A stretch of DNA of 64,000 nucleotides from the NCBI RefSeq assembly GCF_003626975.1, contig NZ_CP032616.1, positions 1,674,001 to 1,738,000 on the forward strand, given 5' to 3'. Below the pieces are notes generated by a model. It was not told the DNA's origin. It saw only the letters and a list, made by a program, of their open reading frames with translations, and ran no database searches. Shown here piece by piece: positions 33,931-45,563 of the stretch (the stretch's first letter is position 1; the number at the start of each line of letters is the position of its first letter). This DNA is from Pseudomonas sp. DY-1. GTDB taxonomy: Bacteria; Pseudomonadota; Gammaproteobacteria; Pseudomonadales; Pseudomonadaceae. The position numbers were made by a program, and so were the translations under genes.

Positions 33931-36434
33931 TGCGGCGTCTGCCACTCGTCCGCCTTATGGCGATGGCTGCCCGCCAGCTGTGGCGCGACGCCCACAGCGG
34001 CGAACTGCGGGTGTTGTTCTTCTCCTTGCTGGTGGCCGTTGCCGCCAGCAGTGCCATCGGCTACTTCAGCGCCCGCCTTAATGGCGCCATGCTCTTGCGT
34101 GCCACGGAGTTTCTCGGTGCCGACCTCCTGCTCAGCGGCTCATCACCAGCCAGCGCCGAGCAGGTCGAAAGAGGCATGCGGCTCGGTCTGAAACACGCCA
34201 GCGCAGTGGAGTTCTCCAGCGTTATCGCCACCGACAACGGCATCCAGCTTTCCAGCGTCAAGGCCGCCGACGCAGCCTATCCGCTGCGCGGTGAATTGAA
34301 GAGCGCCGCGCAGCCTTACGGGGAGGAAATCACTGGCAGCGGCCCGAAATCGGGCGAGGCCTGGGCCGAAGCAAGGCTCTTCGCAACGCTGGACCTCAAG
34401 CCCGGCGACAGCATCGATGTCGGACAGAAGACCCTGCGCCTGACGCGCGTACTCACCTACGAACCCGACCGTGCAGGCGATTTCTACAGCCTCACCCCAC
34501 GGGTACTTATCAGCCTGGACGACCTTGGGGCCACCGGCATCGTTCAACCCGGCAGCCGGGTGCGCTACCGGGAACTGTGGAGCGGTCCAAATGAAGCGCT
34601 GGCACAGTACCGGGCGGAGATCGAGCCCGACCTGGAAGCGAACCAACGCCTGGAGGATGCCAGACAAGGCAATCGCCAGATCGGAGGGGCGCTCGGTCGC
34701 GCCGAACGCTATCTGAACCTGGCCAGCCTTGCCGCCGTGCTGCTCGCCGGCGTCGCGGTGGCGCTGTCCGCCGCCCGATTCGCCGCACGTCGTTACGACG
34801 CCAGCGCCCTGCTACGTTGCCTTGGCCTGTCCCGCCGCGAAGCCCTCCTTTTATTCGGCCTGCAACTGGCGCTGCTCGGGCTCGTTGCCAGCGCACTGGG
34901 CGCCCTGCTCGGTTGGTTGGCACAAGTTGCGCTGTTCGAATTGCTCGCTGGACTCCTGCCGGCTGTGATTCCGTCCGGCGGACTGGTACCAGCGCTCGCC
35001 GGGATCGCCACGGGCCTACTCGCCCTGGCCGGCTTCGCCCTGCCGCCGCTGGCTGCACTGGGCCGTGTGCCACCTTTGCGCGTCCTGCGCCGCGACCTGC
35101 TGCCACTCCCCCCGAGTGCCTGGCTTATATATGGAGCAGCATTGCTGGCCCTTGGTCTGATCATGTGGCGCCTGAGCCTGGACCTGAAATTGACGATCGC
35201 CCTGCTCGGTGGCGGCCTGATTGCGGCCCTGCTGCTGGGCGGTCTGCTGCTGGCTGGACTGAAGGGGCTGCGCAAGGCCCTGGCCAACGCAACCCTGCCC
35301 TGGCGCCTCGGTCTCGGCCAACTCCTGCGCTACCCGCTGGCCGCGGCCGGCCAATCACTGGCCTTCGGCCTGATTCTCCTGGCCATGGCACTGATCGCGC
35401 TGCTCCGGGGGGAACTGCTGGACACCTGGCAGAACCAGCTACCCGTGAACGCGCCCAACCATTTCGCCCTAAATGTGCTGCCCGCCGAGAAGGACGCCTT
35501 TGCCAGTCGCCTCGCCAGCCTGTCGCCGCACCCTTCGCCGCTTTACCCGGTGGTGCCCGGCCGACTCACAGCCATCAACGGAGAAGCGGTACGCCAGTTG
35601 GTGAGTAAGGACTCCCAAGGCGAACGCGCCGTGCAGCGAGACCTCAGCCTGACATGGTCTGCCGAGCTGCCGGGCGACAATCGCCTGGTAGCCGGACACT
35701 GGTGGGGCGACCTGGAAAAATCCGCACTGCCGGGGGTTTCGGTTGAATCCAAGCTTGCCGAAAGCCTTGGCGTGAAATTGGGTGACAAGCTCAGCTTCAG
35801 CGTCGGCGGCCTGCAGCGCGACGCCGAGGTGACCAGCCTGCGCGAAGTGGATTGGGACAGCTTCCAGCCGAACTTCTACATGATCTTCGCGCCGGACACC
35901 CTCTCAGATCTCCCGGTCACCTACCTCACCAGCTTCTATTTGCCGCCGCGGCATGACCGCGACCTGGTGGAGTTGTCCCGCGCGTTCCCGGCGGTGACCC
36001 TGCTGCAGGTGGAAGCCATACTCGTGCAACTGCGGAGCATCCTCGCCCAGGTCACCCTGGCAGTAGAGTTCGTATTGCTCTTCGTACTCGCAGCCGGCCT
36101 TGCCGTGCTATTCGCCGGGCTGCAATCGACCCTGGACGAGCGCATCCGCCAGGGCGCCCTGCTCCGCGCCCTGGGCGCCGAGCGCCAGTTGCTGCTGAAA
36201 GCACGACGCGCGGAATTCGCCCTGCTCGGCGCCTGCAGCGGCCTGCTCGCTGCACTCGGTTGCGAACTGGTCAGCGCCTTGCTCTATCGCTTTGCTTTCG
36301 ACCTGCAATGGCACCCCCACCCCTGGCTGCTCCTGCTGCCATTGCTGGGCGCCCTACTTGTTGGCTCGGCAGGCGTAATGGGGACGCGTCGCGCGCTCAA
36401 CGCCAGCCCACTGACGGTCCTGCGCGAAGCTTGA
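33930..36434 (+). CDS. ABC transporter permease with duplicated FtsX domains (YbbP type)
   Basis: A large inner-membrane permease of 834 residues. An N-terminal membrane helix (about 21-42) is followed by a MacB-like periplasmic domain and a first FtsX bundle (three helices, about 265-390). A further helix pair (390-500), a second periplasmic domain and a C-terminal FtsX bundle (about 690-830) ending [15 protein letters not shown] complete the 8-10 helix layout of the YbbP family. It pairs with the ATPase encoded just upstream. Its start overlaps the ATPase stop by one base. The gene ends 34 bases before greB. Confidence 0.92.
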   Translation: MRRLPLVRLMAMAARQLWRDAHSGELRVLFFSLLVAVAASSAIGYFSARLNGAMLLRATEFLGADLLLSGSSPASAEQVERGMRLGLKHASAVEFSSVIATDNGIQLSSVKAADAAYPLRGELKSAAQPYGEEITGSGPKSGEAWAEARLFATLDLKPGDSIDVGQKTLRLTRVLTYEPDRAGDFYSLTPRVLISLDDLGATGIVQPGSRVRYRELWSGPNEALAQYRAEIEPDLEANQRLEDARQGNRQIGGALGRAERYLNLASLAAVLLAGVAVALSAARFAARRYDASALLRCLGLSRREALLLFGLQLALLGLVASALGALLGWLAQVALFELLAGLLPAVIPSGGLVPALAGIATGLLALAGFALPPLAALGRVPPLRVLRRDLLPLPPSAWLIYGAALLALGLIMWRLSLDLKLTIALLGGGLIAALLLGGLLLAGLKGLRKALANATLPWRLGLGQLLRYPLAAAGQSLAFGLILLAMALIALLRGELLDTWQNQLPVNAPNHFALNVLPAEKDAFASRLASLSPHPSPLYPVVPGRLTAINGEAVRQLVSKDSQGERAVQRDLSLTWSAELPGDNRLVAGHWWGDLEKSALPGVSVESKLAESLGVKLGDKLSFSVGGLQRDAEVTSLREVDWDSFQPNFYMIFAPDTLSDLPVTYLTSFYLPPRHDRDLVELSRAFPAVTLLQVEAILVQLRSILAQVTLAVEFVLLFVLAAGLAVLFAGLQSTLDERIRQGALLRALGAERQLLLKARRAEFALLGACSGLLAALGCELVSALLYRFAFDLQWHPHPWLLLLPLLGALLVGSAGVMGTRRALNASPLTVLREA

Positions 36435-36468
36435 TAGGCTTCGACTTCCGAAACCCCGCAGGACCGTC

Positions 36469-36966
36469 ATGAGCCGTTACCGCCCGCCCCGCACCGCCGG
36501 AACACCCTTGATCACCCCGGAAGGTGAGGCCCGCCTGCGTGCCGAGCTTCACGAGCTTTGGCACGTACGCCGGCCCAAGGTCACGCAAGCCGTGAGCGAA
36601 GCGGCCGCCCAGGGCGACCGTTCCGAGAACGCCGAGTACACCTACGGCAAGAAGATGCTGCGGGAGATCGACAGTCGCGTTCGCTTCCTCACCAAGCGAT
36701 TGGAAAACCTCAAGGTGGTGCGCGAACGTCCGACCGACCCCGACAAGGTCTACTTCGGTGCCTGGGTCACCCTGGAAGACGACGATGGCGAGCAGTCCCG
36801 CTACCGCATAGTCGGACCGGACGAATTCGATCTGAAGCAGAACCTGATCAGCATCGACTCTCCCCTGGCCCGTGCTCTGGTGGGAAAGCCGCTGGACGCC
36901 GAAGTCCGCGTCAGCACCCCAACAGGGGAAAAGACCTGGTACGTGGTTGAAATCGATTATCCGTAG
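36469..36966 (+). CDS. greB: Transcription elongation factor GreB
   Basis: A protein of 165 residues that rescues backtracked RNA polymerase by stimulating cleavage of the nascent RNA. The N-terminal coiled coil carries the acidic tip motif [14 protein letters not shown]. The C-terminal FKBP-like domain has [12 protein letters not shown] and [11 protein letters not shown]. The basic N-terminal extension ([18 protein letters not shown]) marks GreB rather than GreA. It follows the ABC permease on the same strand and may be partly co-transcribed. Confidence 0.95.
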   Translation: MSRYRPPRTAGTPLITPEGEARLRAELHELWHVRRPKVTQAVSEAAAQGDRSENAEYTYGKKMLREIDSRVRFLTKRLENLKVVRERPTDPDKVYFGAWVTLEDDDGEQSRYRIVGPDEFDLKQNLISIDSPLARALVGKPLDAEVRVSTPTGEKTWYVVEIDYP

Positions 36967-36995
36967 CTCTGCAAAACGAGTCGGCCTGACACCAG

Positions 36996-37304
36996 TCAGC
37001 GCAGCGTGATCAGGCCTTGCCGCGCCACGCGCACCAACTGGCTGAGCACTTCCGGCAGCTCCTTCGCCGAAGGCGCCTGGATCACGGCCATGTCGAAGCT
37101 GTCGCTGGCAAAGCGAGCCAATGACTCGCCTTCGCGAGCGAACTGGATCAGGAAGTTGCGCGGTCGGTCCCAGCGCTTGGGCCAGCCTTCGAGATAGCGA
37201 AGGAGCGTTGGCTGGTGCGAGCCGCCAAGCAGGATTCGCGGATTGCGCAAAACCAGCCCGGTGGTGATCGGGGCTAGCCGGAGAAGGGGTTGGGGACAGG
37301 TCAT
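36996..37304 (-). CDS. Small conserved protein resembling the C-terminal part of a methyltransferase
   Basis: A 102-residue protein. The C-terminal half, FASDSFDMAVIQAPSAKELPEVLSQLVRVARQGLITLR, looks like the region after the SAM site in class I methyltransferases (FDxVI ... L..L.RV...G), but the glycine-rich motif I is missing, so it is unlikely to bind SAM as it stands. It may be a shrunken relative or an unrelated small protein. ATG at 37304 follows GGAG. It is convergent with greB, ending 30 bases away, and a gene sits in the same place in P. aeruginosa, by memory. Confidence 0.65.
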   Translation of the reverse strand: MTCPQPLLRLAPITTGLVLRNPRILLGGSHQPTLLRYLEGWPKRWDRPRNFLIQFAREGESLARFASDSFDMAVIQAPSAKELPEVLSQLVRVARQGLITLR

Positions 37305-37500
37305 GGTGCATGTCTCCGCCTCGTAAGGTCCCGCTGGGCAGCGGTGAGAGGCGACACCGAACCAGCGTTTTAGCGGTATTTGGAAGCCTCTGAAGACTTC
37401 TGCGCCCCGCAAGTAGCTGACTAAATCGGCGCATGGGGCGACATCCTAGAGAAGCCCGCGCAATACTGTCAAGGCGACCACAACGCCCCGCGAGACGCCC

Positions 37501-38031
37501 ATGAGCACCCCGCCCCTGCGCCTGTTCTTCGCCCTTCCCTGCTGCCCGCAGTTGGCCCACGAAATCGCCGACTGGCGCGCCCGGAACCCCGTTGACGGCA
37601 AACCCGTTGCACCCGGCAACCTTCACCTCACCCTCGCCTTCCTCGGCTCGCACCCCCGTGGACAGGTGGAAGCCCTGGAAGCCCTGGCGGCCAGCCTGGA
37701 ACCGAGGGCGTTCACCCTGCACCTGGATCGCCTGGCGCGGTGGAAAAACGGTCTGCTGTATATGGCACCCAGTCGGATACCGCCTGCACTGACCGAACTG
37801 GAGCGCAACCTGCGCGAGCATTTGCTGGGCGCTGGATTCAGTCTTGAGACCCGCCCCTTCAAGCCCCATCTGACGCTGGCTCGCCATTGCCCGCGTCTTC
37901 CAGCGGCAAGCACCCCAACCTTCGATTGGCCAGCCACCGAGTTTTCCCTCTTCGCCTCGGAAAACACAGCCAAAGGCACCCGCTATCGCTCACTCGGGCA
38001 ATGGCCGTTGCGGCCTTCGACCCCAGCCTGA
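37501..38031 (+). CDS. thpR: RNA 2',3'-cyclic phosphodiesterase
   Basis: A 176-residue 2H-phosphoesterase (ThpR, formerly LigT). The two HxTx motifs are NLHLTLAFLG (about residues 40-49) and FKPHLTLARH (about 120-129), at the expected spacing. It opens 2',3'-cyclic phosphates at RNA ends and can join tRNA halves in reverse. ATG at 37501 starts at the expected STPPLRLFFALP N-terminus. It stands alone, 210 bases before lipA. Confidence 0.93.
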   Translation: MSTPPLRLFFALPCCPQLAHEIADWRARNPVDGKPVAPGNLHLTLAFLGSHPRGQVEALEALAASLEPRAFTLHLDRLARWKNGLLYMAPSRIPPALTELERNLREHLLGAGFSLETRPFKPHLTLARHCPRLPAASTPTFDWPATEFSLFASENTAKGTRYRSLGQWPLRPSTPA

Positions 38032-38130
38032 CGTTTCGCTGAGTAACAGGAAACTGGTCGGCATCTTAGGGTGAACGGATGTAAACATCCGCGAAAAGCC
38101 TAACCCAGAGCATCTGCCAGAATTTTGTAG

Positions 38131-39186
<1,056 letters not shown>

Positions 39187-39241
39187 GCCCGCTTCGCGGG
39201 GCCTGCGGGCCCCGCACCTCTCCAGACTGCCGAGCGACCCC

Positions 39242-40273
39242 GTGAAAAAACTCCTGCTACTGTTCCCCATCGCCTTCGCCGGCGCCCTGGCCATCCTGTT
39301 GCAATGGGGCGGCAAACCGGCACCTGCTTCACCTAGCGTCTTACCAGCGCATGCAATGAGTGCAGCTCCAGCCAGTTCCCCCGTAACCACTTCGCAGGCG
39401 CTGCCAAGCCCTCTGGCCGGAGCGATCAGCACCACACCCCAGCTCGGATCACTGGCGGGGACGGAGGTGGACGGGCGCTTTCACCTCGACGCGGCTGGCA
39501 ACCTGCTGATTACCGAGGACATCCGACGCATCTTCGATTACTTCCTCAGCACCCAGGGTGAAGAGTCGCTGGTCAGCAGCATTCAGCGCGTCAGAAGCCA
39601 CATTACCGGGCAACTGGAAGCACCAGCGCGAGGTCAGGCCTTGGCATTGCTCGACCAATACCTGGATTACAAACGCCAACTCGTGCAACTGGAGCGCGAC
39701 CTGCCGCTACTCGCCGACATCACCGCACTGCGTCATCGCGAAGCGGCAGTACAGGCTCTGCGCGCTCGCATCTTCAGCGTCGATGTCCATCAGGCCTTCT
39801 TCGCTACCGAGGAGACCTATAACGCCTTCACGCTGCAGCGCCTGGCCATCCAGCGAGACACAGGAATGGAACCAGCCGCCAAAGCTGCAGCCATCGACCA
39901 ACTACGCGCAGCCTTGCCGGAAGAGATGCAAACATTGGCCGCGAGCCAACTGCAGGCCGAACTTCGGGCCCAGGTCGGGGCGCTCCAGGCGGCAGGCGGC
40001 AGCCCTGAGCAAGTTCGCCAGCTCCGCCAGCAACTGGTGGGCGCCGAAGCGACGGCACGGCTGGAAAACCTGGACCAACAGCGCCTGCAATGGCAGCAAC
40101 GGTTACAGGCCTACCTGAAGGAGAAAGGGCGTATCGAGGCCAGTGAAGGGCTGAGCCAGAGTGACAAAACGGCCGCGATCAACCGCCTGGAGGAAGAAGG
40201 ATTCAATCCGCAAGAGCGCCTGCGCCTTCAGGCCGCTGCGGAATTGGCTGCGGCCAGGAAGAAGCAGCCATGA
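39242..40273 (+). CDS. lifH: Lipase-specific foldase (Lif)
   Basis: A 343-residue steric chaperone for LipA, anchored in the inner membrane by the N-terminal helix [19 protein letters not shown] and facing the periplasm. A Pro/Ala-rich linker (about 25-65) leads to the two mini-domains joined by a long helical arm; the family motif [13 protein letters not shown] (about 94-106) contains the RxxFDYxxSxxGE signature needed for lipase activation. GTG at 39242 follows a weak site. A shared transcript with lipA is likely, closed by the terminator at 40279. Confidence 0.95.
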   Translation: MKKLLLLFPIAFAGALAILLQWGGKPAPASPSVLPAHAMSAAPASSPVTTSQALPSPLAGAISTTPQLGSLAGTEVDGRFHLDAAGNLLITEDIRRIFDYFLSTQGEESLVSSIQRVRSHITGQLEAPARGQALALLDQYLDYKRQLVQLERDLPLLADITALRHREAAVQALRARIFSVDVHQAFFATEETYNAFTLQRLAIQRDTGMEPAAKAAAIDQLRAALPEEMQTLAASQLQAELRAQVGALQAAGGSPEQVRQLRQQLVGAEATARLENLDQQRLQWQQRLQAYLKEKGRIEASEGLSQSDKTAAINRLEEEGFNPQERLRLQAAAELAAARKKQP

Positions 40274-40278
40274 GATGC

Positions 40279-40307
40279 AAAAAAGGCCCGCTCAAGCGGG
40301 CCTTTTT
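40279..40307. terminator. Bidirectional terminator between lif and doxX
   Basis: AAAAAAGGCCCGCT/AGCGGGCCTTTTT stem with A and T flanks, between convergent genes. Confidence 0.92.
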
Positions 40308-40326
40308 CAACTACCTGGTACCTGGC

Positions 40327-40761
40327 TCAGTTGGCCAGGTTGCGGTCCAGAGACATCTTGCCGGCGCCTTCGACCAGCAACGTGGCGCTGATCAGGGCGA
40401 GAATCATGGCGTACTCGAAACCGCCGTTGGTAATGAAGAAACCGCTCGCCCAGTGCACGCTGAAGATCGCCACGATCATCGCAACGATCAGCGCCGCAGC
40501 GGCCGGACGCACCAGCAAGCCGATCACCAGGGCGAGGCCGCCGAAGAACTCTGCGCTACCTGCCATCAGAGCCATGAGGTAACCGGGAGTCAGGCCGATG
40601 CTTTCCATCCACTGCCCGGTACCCGCCAGGCCGTAACCGCCAAACATGCCAAAGAGCTTCTGTGAGCCGTGAGCCATGAAAGTCAGGCCGGTGATGACCC
40701 GCAGCAGGGTGATGCCATAGCCAGCGTTGGTGGCGAGGATGGATTTGATCGGGTTACTCAT
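40327..40761 (-). CDS. DoxX family membrane protein
   Basis: A 144-residue protein with four predicted membrane helices (about 15-35, 60-82, 84-104 and 115-135). The family signature RVITGLTFMAHGSQKLFGMFGG follows the first helix start. DoxX proteins are linked to quinone or thiosulfate redox functions and oxidative stress, but most are unassigned. ATG at 40761 is preceded by AGGAA. It lies alone, about 100 AT-rich bases downstream of the lytic transglycosylase gene. Confidence 0.9.
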   Translation of the reverse strand: MSNPIKSILATNAGYGITLLRVITGLTFMAHGSQKLFGMFGGYGLAGTGQWMESIGLTPGYLMALMAGSAEFFGGLALVIGLLVRPAAAALIVAMIVAIFSVHWASGFFITNGGFEYAMILALISATLLVEGAGKMSLDRNLAN

Positions 40762-40862
40762 CGAGGTGTTCCTTGTGTTGTGGGAGTCGATGAACAGAAG
40801 CTTAGTAGAATTATTTGATATTAAAACCGGAAAATTCTCACCGGCTTCATCGAGTAATTCGA

Positions 40863-42281
40863 TTATCTTCGAGTCTTACCGGCCGCTTTCGAAGGCTCCA
40901 GTAGATAACGCTCGCGATCGAAGGCCAGGTAGTACTTGTTCACGCTGTTGACGTAGGTCACCACGCCCATCCCGGCCTGTTCGGCAGCAATGCGCTCCAC
41001 CTGGAAGAACCACTGGTTGGGATTCAGTCCCCGCCGCCGGGCTTCGGCGCGCATCCCCTGGACCCGTTGCGGGCCAAGGTTGTAGGCCGCGAGAACAAAG
41101 GCCATTCGCTCGCGATCATCTAGCTGCGCGCTGGAGAAGAAACTGCGGCGCAGCTTGGCCAGGTACCTGGCTGAGGCCTGCACATTATTGTCGAGCTTGT
41201 GGATGTTCCCTACGCCAACGCTGCTCGCTGCCCCCGGCGTGATCTGCATCAGCCCGGTGGCTCCGCCTGCCCCCTTGGCGGCCGGATTCAGGCTGGACTC
41301 CTTGTAGGCGAGCGCCGCGAGGCTGAGCCAGTCGAAATCATGCTGGTCGGCGTAGCGCTGCAGCACCGGGCGCACGCGTTCGAGCCGCTGGCGCTCAGTG
41401 CGGGCAAGTGGGTTGTGGACCTTGTAGAGACGACGATAGACGCGCTGGAACGCCGCATCCTGGTCTTCAGGTGCGCGGTACCCATCGAGGAAACGGTCGA
41501 CGCTGGCCCGCAACGTCGGCGCATCACGACGAACGAACCAGGTCATATCACCCTGCCGGTCGAGCACCAGGTGTTTGTCCAGGCGCAGCTTCGGCATCAC
41601 CTTGGCCCAGCGCTCGGCAATCGGCTGCTCCACCGCCGTCAGCGGGAAAATGCCGGCCTGGACCATCTCCAGCACATCTTCCACCGCCAGGGTCGAGTCG
41701 ACCCATTCGATGACGATGGGCGCAAGCTTGCGCGCCGCCAGCTTCTCGTTCACTGGGCGCAACGCCTCGCCCGCGGCGCTGCCGACCGGTAACGCGATGC
41801 TGCGACCGGACAACTGCTCCAGGCGCTGGTAACGACGCTGCCCTTGCCGGCTGACCAACACCAGCGGTACATCCTTGCGCAGTGGCGCACTGGCGCTGAT
41901 GTTGGCGCCAATGCCCTGGTTGACCAGTTCACCTGGCGCCACCAGATCACCTTCGCCCCGCTGCAACGCAGCCAGCAACTGATCCTTGGCCTTTGGGATG
42001 ATCTTCAGCTTGATTTCACGCCCATCACGGGCATTTCGATTGAGGTACTGCTCGAAGGCCCGGATACGGTGGTACTCGACTCCGACCGGTTCGCCCTTGA
42101 CCTCGCCAGAGCTGTTACGGCTCTGGTTCACCAGCACCTTGAGCACGCCACTACGGCGGATCTGGGCCAAGTCGCGGGCTTCGGCCGGCTGCTGCCAGAC
42201 TTCCGGCGGCCCAGCCAGGCGAGCGCTTGCCGTGAAAGGCAGCAACGCCAGCAGGCAGAGCAGCAGCAACGGTCGCGTCAT
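40863..42281 (-). CDS. MltF-like lytic transglycosylase
   Basis: A 472-residue periplasmic enzyme. After a signal peptide (RPLLLLCLLALLPFTASA) comes an SBP_bac_3-type solute-binding domain (about 35-280) and a C-terminal SLT domain with catalytic Glu in LAALAYKESSLNP, followed by GGATGLMQITP and AAYNLG. This is the MltF two-domain architecture; no lipobox Cys is present, so it may be soluble rather than lipid-anchored. It cleaves peptidoglycan glycan strands. It is probably the paralogue known as MltF2 in P. aeruginosa, by memory of context. ATG at 42281 has GGAG five bases upstream. Confidence 0.9.
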   Translation of the reverse strand: MTRPLLLLCLLALLPFTASARLAGPPEVWQQPAEARDLAQIRRSGVLKVLVNQSRNSSGEVKGEPVGVEYHRIRAFEQYLNRNARDGREIKLKIIPKAKDQLLAALQRGEGDLVAPGELVNQGIGANISASAPLRKDVPLVLVSRQGQRRYQRLEQLSGRSIALPVGSAAGEALRPVNEKLAARKLAPIVIEWVDSTLAVEDVLEMVQAGIFPLTAVEQPIAERWAKVMPKLRLDKHLVLDRQGDMTWFVRRDAPTLRASVDRFLDGYRAPEDQDAAFQRVYRRLYKVHNPLARTERQRLERVRPVLQRYADQHDFDWLSLAALAYKESSLNPAAKGAGGATGLMQITPGAASSVGVGNIHKLDNNVQASARYLAKLRRSFFSSAQLDDRERMAFVLAAYNLGPQRVQGMRAEARRRGLNPNQWFFQVERIAAEQAGMGVVTYVNSVNKYYLAFDRERYLLEPSKAAGKTRR

Positions 42282-42513
42282 CAATTCTCCAGGGACTGGC
42301 GGGACGTCAGCGCGCACCCGAACGTGTAGAGTTGCTGCGCCGCGAAACCTTGGCTGGCGAGCGAGGGGCGCGGAGATTGTCACAGCTACGCGCCTGACGC
42401 CAGTCAAAGCGTGGTATTGACTTCAACATAAGGCGCCAAGTTCCTGTATAGATTGGTTTTTTTAATTGTTTCGAGCATTGTTCCGCGGCTCTGCTCCAAT
42501 CCGAGGTAGCACC

Positions 42514-43320
42514 ATGCAACTCATCGACATCGGCGTCAATCTGACCCACCCCAGCCTAGCCCGCGACGTCCGCGCCCTGCTGGAACGTGCGCAGGCCGCC
42601 GGCGTTCACCAAATGGTGCTGACCGGCACCAGCCTGGATGACAGCGAAAAAGCCCTGCTTGTCGCTGAGCAACTGGATGAAAGCGGTCGCCTGCTGTTCA
42701 GTACGGCCGGTGTCCACCCTCATGAGGCCAGCAACTGGAACAGCGATAGCCAGCGGCAACTCCGGGCGCTACTGGGCGAAGCCCGAGTGCGGGCCGTGGG
42801 CGAATGTGGCCTGGATTTCAATCGCGATTTCTCGCCACGCCCGCAGCAGGAGAAGACCCTCGAAGAACAACTCGCCCTGGCCGCCGAACTGGGCAAGCCG
42901 GTGTTTCTCCACGAGCGAGACGCCGATGAACGCCTGCTGGCCATCGTGCGGGAGTTCCGCGATCAGCTCAGTGCCGCCGTGGTGCACTGTTTCACCGGCG
43001 AGAAGCGCGCCCTCTACGGCTATCTGGACCTCGACCTGCATATCGGCATCACCGGCTGGATCTGCGATGAGCGTCGCGGTACCCATCTGCATGCCCTGGT
43101 GCGCGACATTCCCCGTGGCCGGTTGATGCTGGAAAGCGATGCGCCGTACCTGCTGCCACGAAGCCTGCGCCCTAAACCCAAACACGGCCACAACGAACCG
43201 GCCTTCCTGACCGAAGTCCTGCGGGAAGTCGCCCTGCATCGTGGCGAAAGCCATGAAGAACTCGCCCAGCACACCACTGATTGCGCACGCGCCTTCTTCG
43301 GGCTCCCGGCCATCGACTGA
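42514..43320 (+). CDS. TatD-family metal-dependent hydrolase
   Basis: A 268-residue TIM-barrel nuclease. Metal ligands are seen in [45 protein letters not shown] and MLESDAPYL. TatD proteins show 3'-5' exonuclease activity on DNA and RNA; Pseudomonas has several paralogues (TatD, YcfH, YjjV). The exact orthology is not decided here. I chose ATG at 42514, which has GAGG upstream and starts at the conserved QLIDIGVN; a longer frame upstream lacks conservation. Confidence 0.93.
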   Translation: MQLIDIGVNLTHPSLARDVRALLERAQAAGVHQMVLTGTSLDDSEKALLVAEQLDESGRLLFSTAGVHPHEASNWNSDSQRQLRALLGEARVRAVGECGLDFNRDFSPRPQQEKTLEEQLALAAELGKPVFLHERDADERLLAIVREFRDQLSAAVVHCFTGEKRALYGYLDLDLHIGITGWICDERRGTHLHALVRDIPRGRLMLESDAPYLLPRSLRPKPKHGHNEPAFLTEVLREVALHRGESHEELAQHTTDCARAFFGLPAID

Positions 43321-43426
43321 GTCAGGCAATCAGGTTCCTTCTTGATTCGGATCAAATCTGGTAGGAATTTTCCGTCAGAAAATAATGGCACCTTGCCAAT
43401 ACTGTCCGAGCCATAAGAAGAACATC

Positions 43427-44908
43427 ATGGGTACCTGGATTCGCGATATCTCCCTGAAATACAAGTTCTGGGCCGTCAATGCGGTGGCCTTCTGCACCAC
43501 CCTCCTGCTGGTTCTGCACGCACTTTACCTAGAGCAGCAGGGCCGCGCGGAAGACGCTCGCAATGCTGCTGCGACCCAGGCCCAGCTGCTGAAATCCTGG
43601 CCAACCGCCGAGTCCCTGCCCTCATTGCCCGGCGTCATCGCCTTCAACGCAGGTAGCGCCCCGCAATTACCCGGTGGCCAGTCTCTGGCCCGCGCCAATG
43701 GCTGGGTGGAGCTGGAGCACGACGGTCTGTTCGGCAGCAACCCCGCCATCGGCGCCCAGGTGTTCGATCGCACTGACGGTCAGCGCGTCGCCGTGCTGGC
43801 CAGCAGCCCGAGCATGGCCCAGTTGCTGGGCGCCCGCGCTGGGGAATACGCAATCTCCGTGTTCCTGCTGATGGTCGCCCTGCTTGCAGCTTCACAGTTG
43901 CTGATCCGTTTCCTGCTGAGCCACCTCAACACCCTCAAGGACGTGATGCTCCACGTCGAACGCAGCGGCGATCTTTCCGCCCGCGTACCGCTGGACAGCC
44001 GAGATGAAGTGGGCCAGATGGCCAACGCCTTCAATGCCATGCAAGCCGGCTATGGACGCGTGGTCGGCACCGTTGCCCAGGCCGTGGCCCGCCTCGACGA
44101 AGGCGCCGCACGCCTTGCCGGCAGCATGGGCGAGGTGCGCCAGGGCATGCTCGGCCAGCAGAGCGAAACCGATCAGGCCGCCACCGCCATCAATGAAATG
44201 TCCACTACCGTGCACCACATCGCCCAGCATGCGGCGGACACCCGCGACCAATCGCAGAATGCCGATCAGCTTGCCGGTGCCGGCCAACTGGTGGTGGAAC
44301 GGGTCGAACATTCCATCACTGGGCTTTCATCCGGCGTGCAACAAACCGCGGAGACGATTCAGCGCCTGGCCGAGGACAGCCAGAAGATCAGCGGCGTCGT
44401 CAACGTCATTCACGGCATCGCCGAGCAGACCAACCTGCTGGCGCTGAACGCTGCCATCGAAGCCGCGCGTGCCGGGGAAATGGGCCGCGGGTTCGCTGTC
44501 GTGGCAGACGAAGTGCGCAACCTGGCCAGGCGCGTGCAGGACTCAACCGACGAGATCACCAGCATGATCGGCGCTCTCCAGGCCGGTACTCGCGACGCCG
44601 TGGAGTTCATGCGCGAAAGCTCGATCAAGGCCAACGATTGCGTGCACGCCGCCCAAGAGGCTGGCGCCGCCCTGGCCGCCATCACCGGCGCGGTCGCCCA
44701 GATGCGCGAAAGCAATACCCAGATCGCGGTGGCTGCCGAGCAGCAGAGCCAGGTGGCCGAGGAAATGACCCGCGCCGTGGTAGGGATTCGCGACGTTACC
44801 GAACTCACCGTCAGTCAAACCGTGGAATCTGCCGCCACCAGCAATGAACTGGCGGAACTGGCTAGCGAGCTGTCCCAGGCGATTCGCCAGCTCAAGCTAA
44901 GCGCCTGA
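43427..44908 (+). CDS. Methyl-accepting chemotaxis protein
   Basis: A 493-residue chemoreceptor. It has a first membrane helix (about 12-35), a short periplasmic region of about 105 residues, a second helix (about 142-164), HAMP, and the signalling helical hairpin with [20 protein letters not shown] at its tip. The short sensor suggests a four-helix-bundle or compact Cache-like ligand domain; ligand unknown. No C-terminal CheR/CheB pentapeptide is seen. ATG at 43427 gives [14 protein letters not shown], the normal cytoplasmic start before helix 1. It follows TatD by 106 bases. Confidence 0.94.
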   Translation: MGTWIRDISLKYKFWAVNAVAFCTTLLLVLHALYLEQQGRAEDARNAAATQAQLLKSWPTAESLPSLPGVIAFNAGSAPQLPGGQSLARANGWVELEHDGLFGSNPAIGAQVFDRTDGQRVAVLASSPSMAQLLGARAGEYAISVFLLMVALLAASQLLIRFLLSHLNTLKDVMLHVERSGDLSARVPLDSRDEVGQMANAFNAMQAGYGRVVGTVAQAVARLDEGAARLAGSMGEVRQGMLGQQSETDQAATAINEMSTTVHHIAQHAADTRDQSQNADQLAGAGQLVVERVEHSITGLSSGVQQTAETIQRLAEDSQKISGVVNVIHGIAEQTNLLALNAAIEAARAGEMGRGFAVVADEVRNLARRVQDSTDEITSMIGALQAGTRDAVEFMRESSIKANDCVHAAQEAGAALAAITGAVAQMRESNTQIAVAAEQQSQVAEEMTRAVVGIRDVTELTVSQTVESAATSNELAELASELSQAIRQLKLSA

Positions 44909-45004
44909 AAGTTCCGCCCCACGCTATCCGCTCCATAGGGAGAAGGCATTCGCCGGCCCATCAGGGCCGGTCTATGCTGCCGACATCCCCTCAAGGAGCC
45001 GGAC

Positions 45005-45364
45005 ATGGGCAAACGACTTCCCAACCTGCATGCATGGCAATGGCGGACGTATTCCGACAATCACCAGCATCCAGCCAACCTGATCCTGCATGTGATTGCC
45101 GTACCGCTGTTCATCGTCGCGGCCATTACCCTTGTCTACGGACTGTTCAGCCTGAGCTTTCGGCCGTTCGTGCTGGGAATCATCGGCATTGTCGCCTCCC
45201 TGGCACTGCAGGGACGCGGGCACAAGCTGGAAGCGGTAGCACCGGAACCCTTCAGCGACCGCAAGGACGCCGTTGGCCGACTGCTGGTGGAGCAGTTCCT
45301 CACGTTCCCTCGCTTCCTGCTCAGCGGCCAATGGTGGCGCAACTGGCGCAAGAAAAAGCACTGA
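45005..45364 (+). CDS. Mpo1-like (DUF962) membrane protein
   Basis: A 119-residue protein with two predicted membrane helices (about 28-46 and 50-68) and the family motif SDNHQHPANLILHVIAVP containing the His residues that in yeast Mpo1 form part of an iron site for 2-hydroxy fatty acid alpha-oxidation. A later GRGHKLEAVAPEPF supplies a further His. A bacterial dioxygenase function is plausible but not shown. ATG at 45005 follows AAGGAG. The motif and length are typical of the short bacterial forms. Confidence 0.87.
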   Translation: MGKRLPNLHAWQWRTYSDNHQHPANLILHVIAVPLFIVAAITLVYGLFSLSFRPFVLGIIGIVASLALQGRGHKLEAVAPEPFSDRKDAVGRLLVEQFLTFPRFLLSGQWWRNWRKKKH

Positions 45365-45438
45365 GCCATCAGAGTCGACCCGGACTCCGGCTCGTGGACA
45401 TCAAGAGGTCTACCCGAACTAAAAGGTCCTGTTTCGCC

Positions 45439-45523
45439 GCAGGGTGCGCCATACGCACCGGCTCGCGCTCGGAGGTAGGACAATCGCGGCCCAATCTCCG
45501 CTGGTGCGCGCGGCGCACCCTAC
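45439..45523. repeat. Second type of extragenic palindrome
   Basis: Arms GCAGGGTGCGCCATACGCACC (45439-45459) and GGTGCGCGCGGCGCACCCTAC (45503-45523) are inverted copies flanking about 43 bases. It differs in sequence from the other REP-like elements and sits between convergent genes. Confidence 0.7.
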
Positions 45524-45563
45524 AGATGACCCCCACCCTCCTTGCACGACCTGCACAGGGCGA

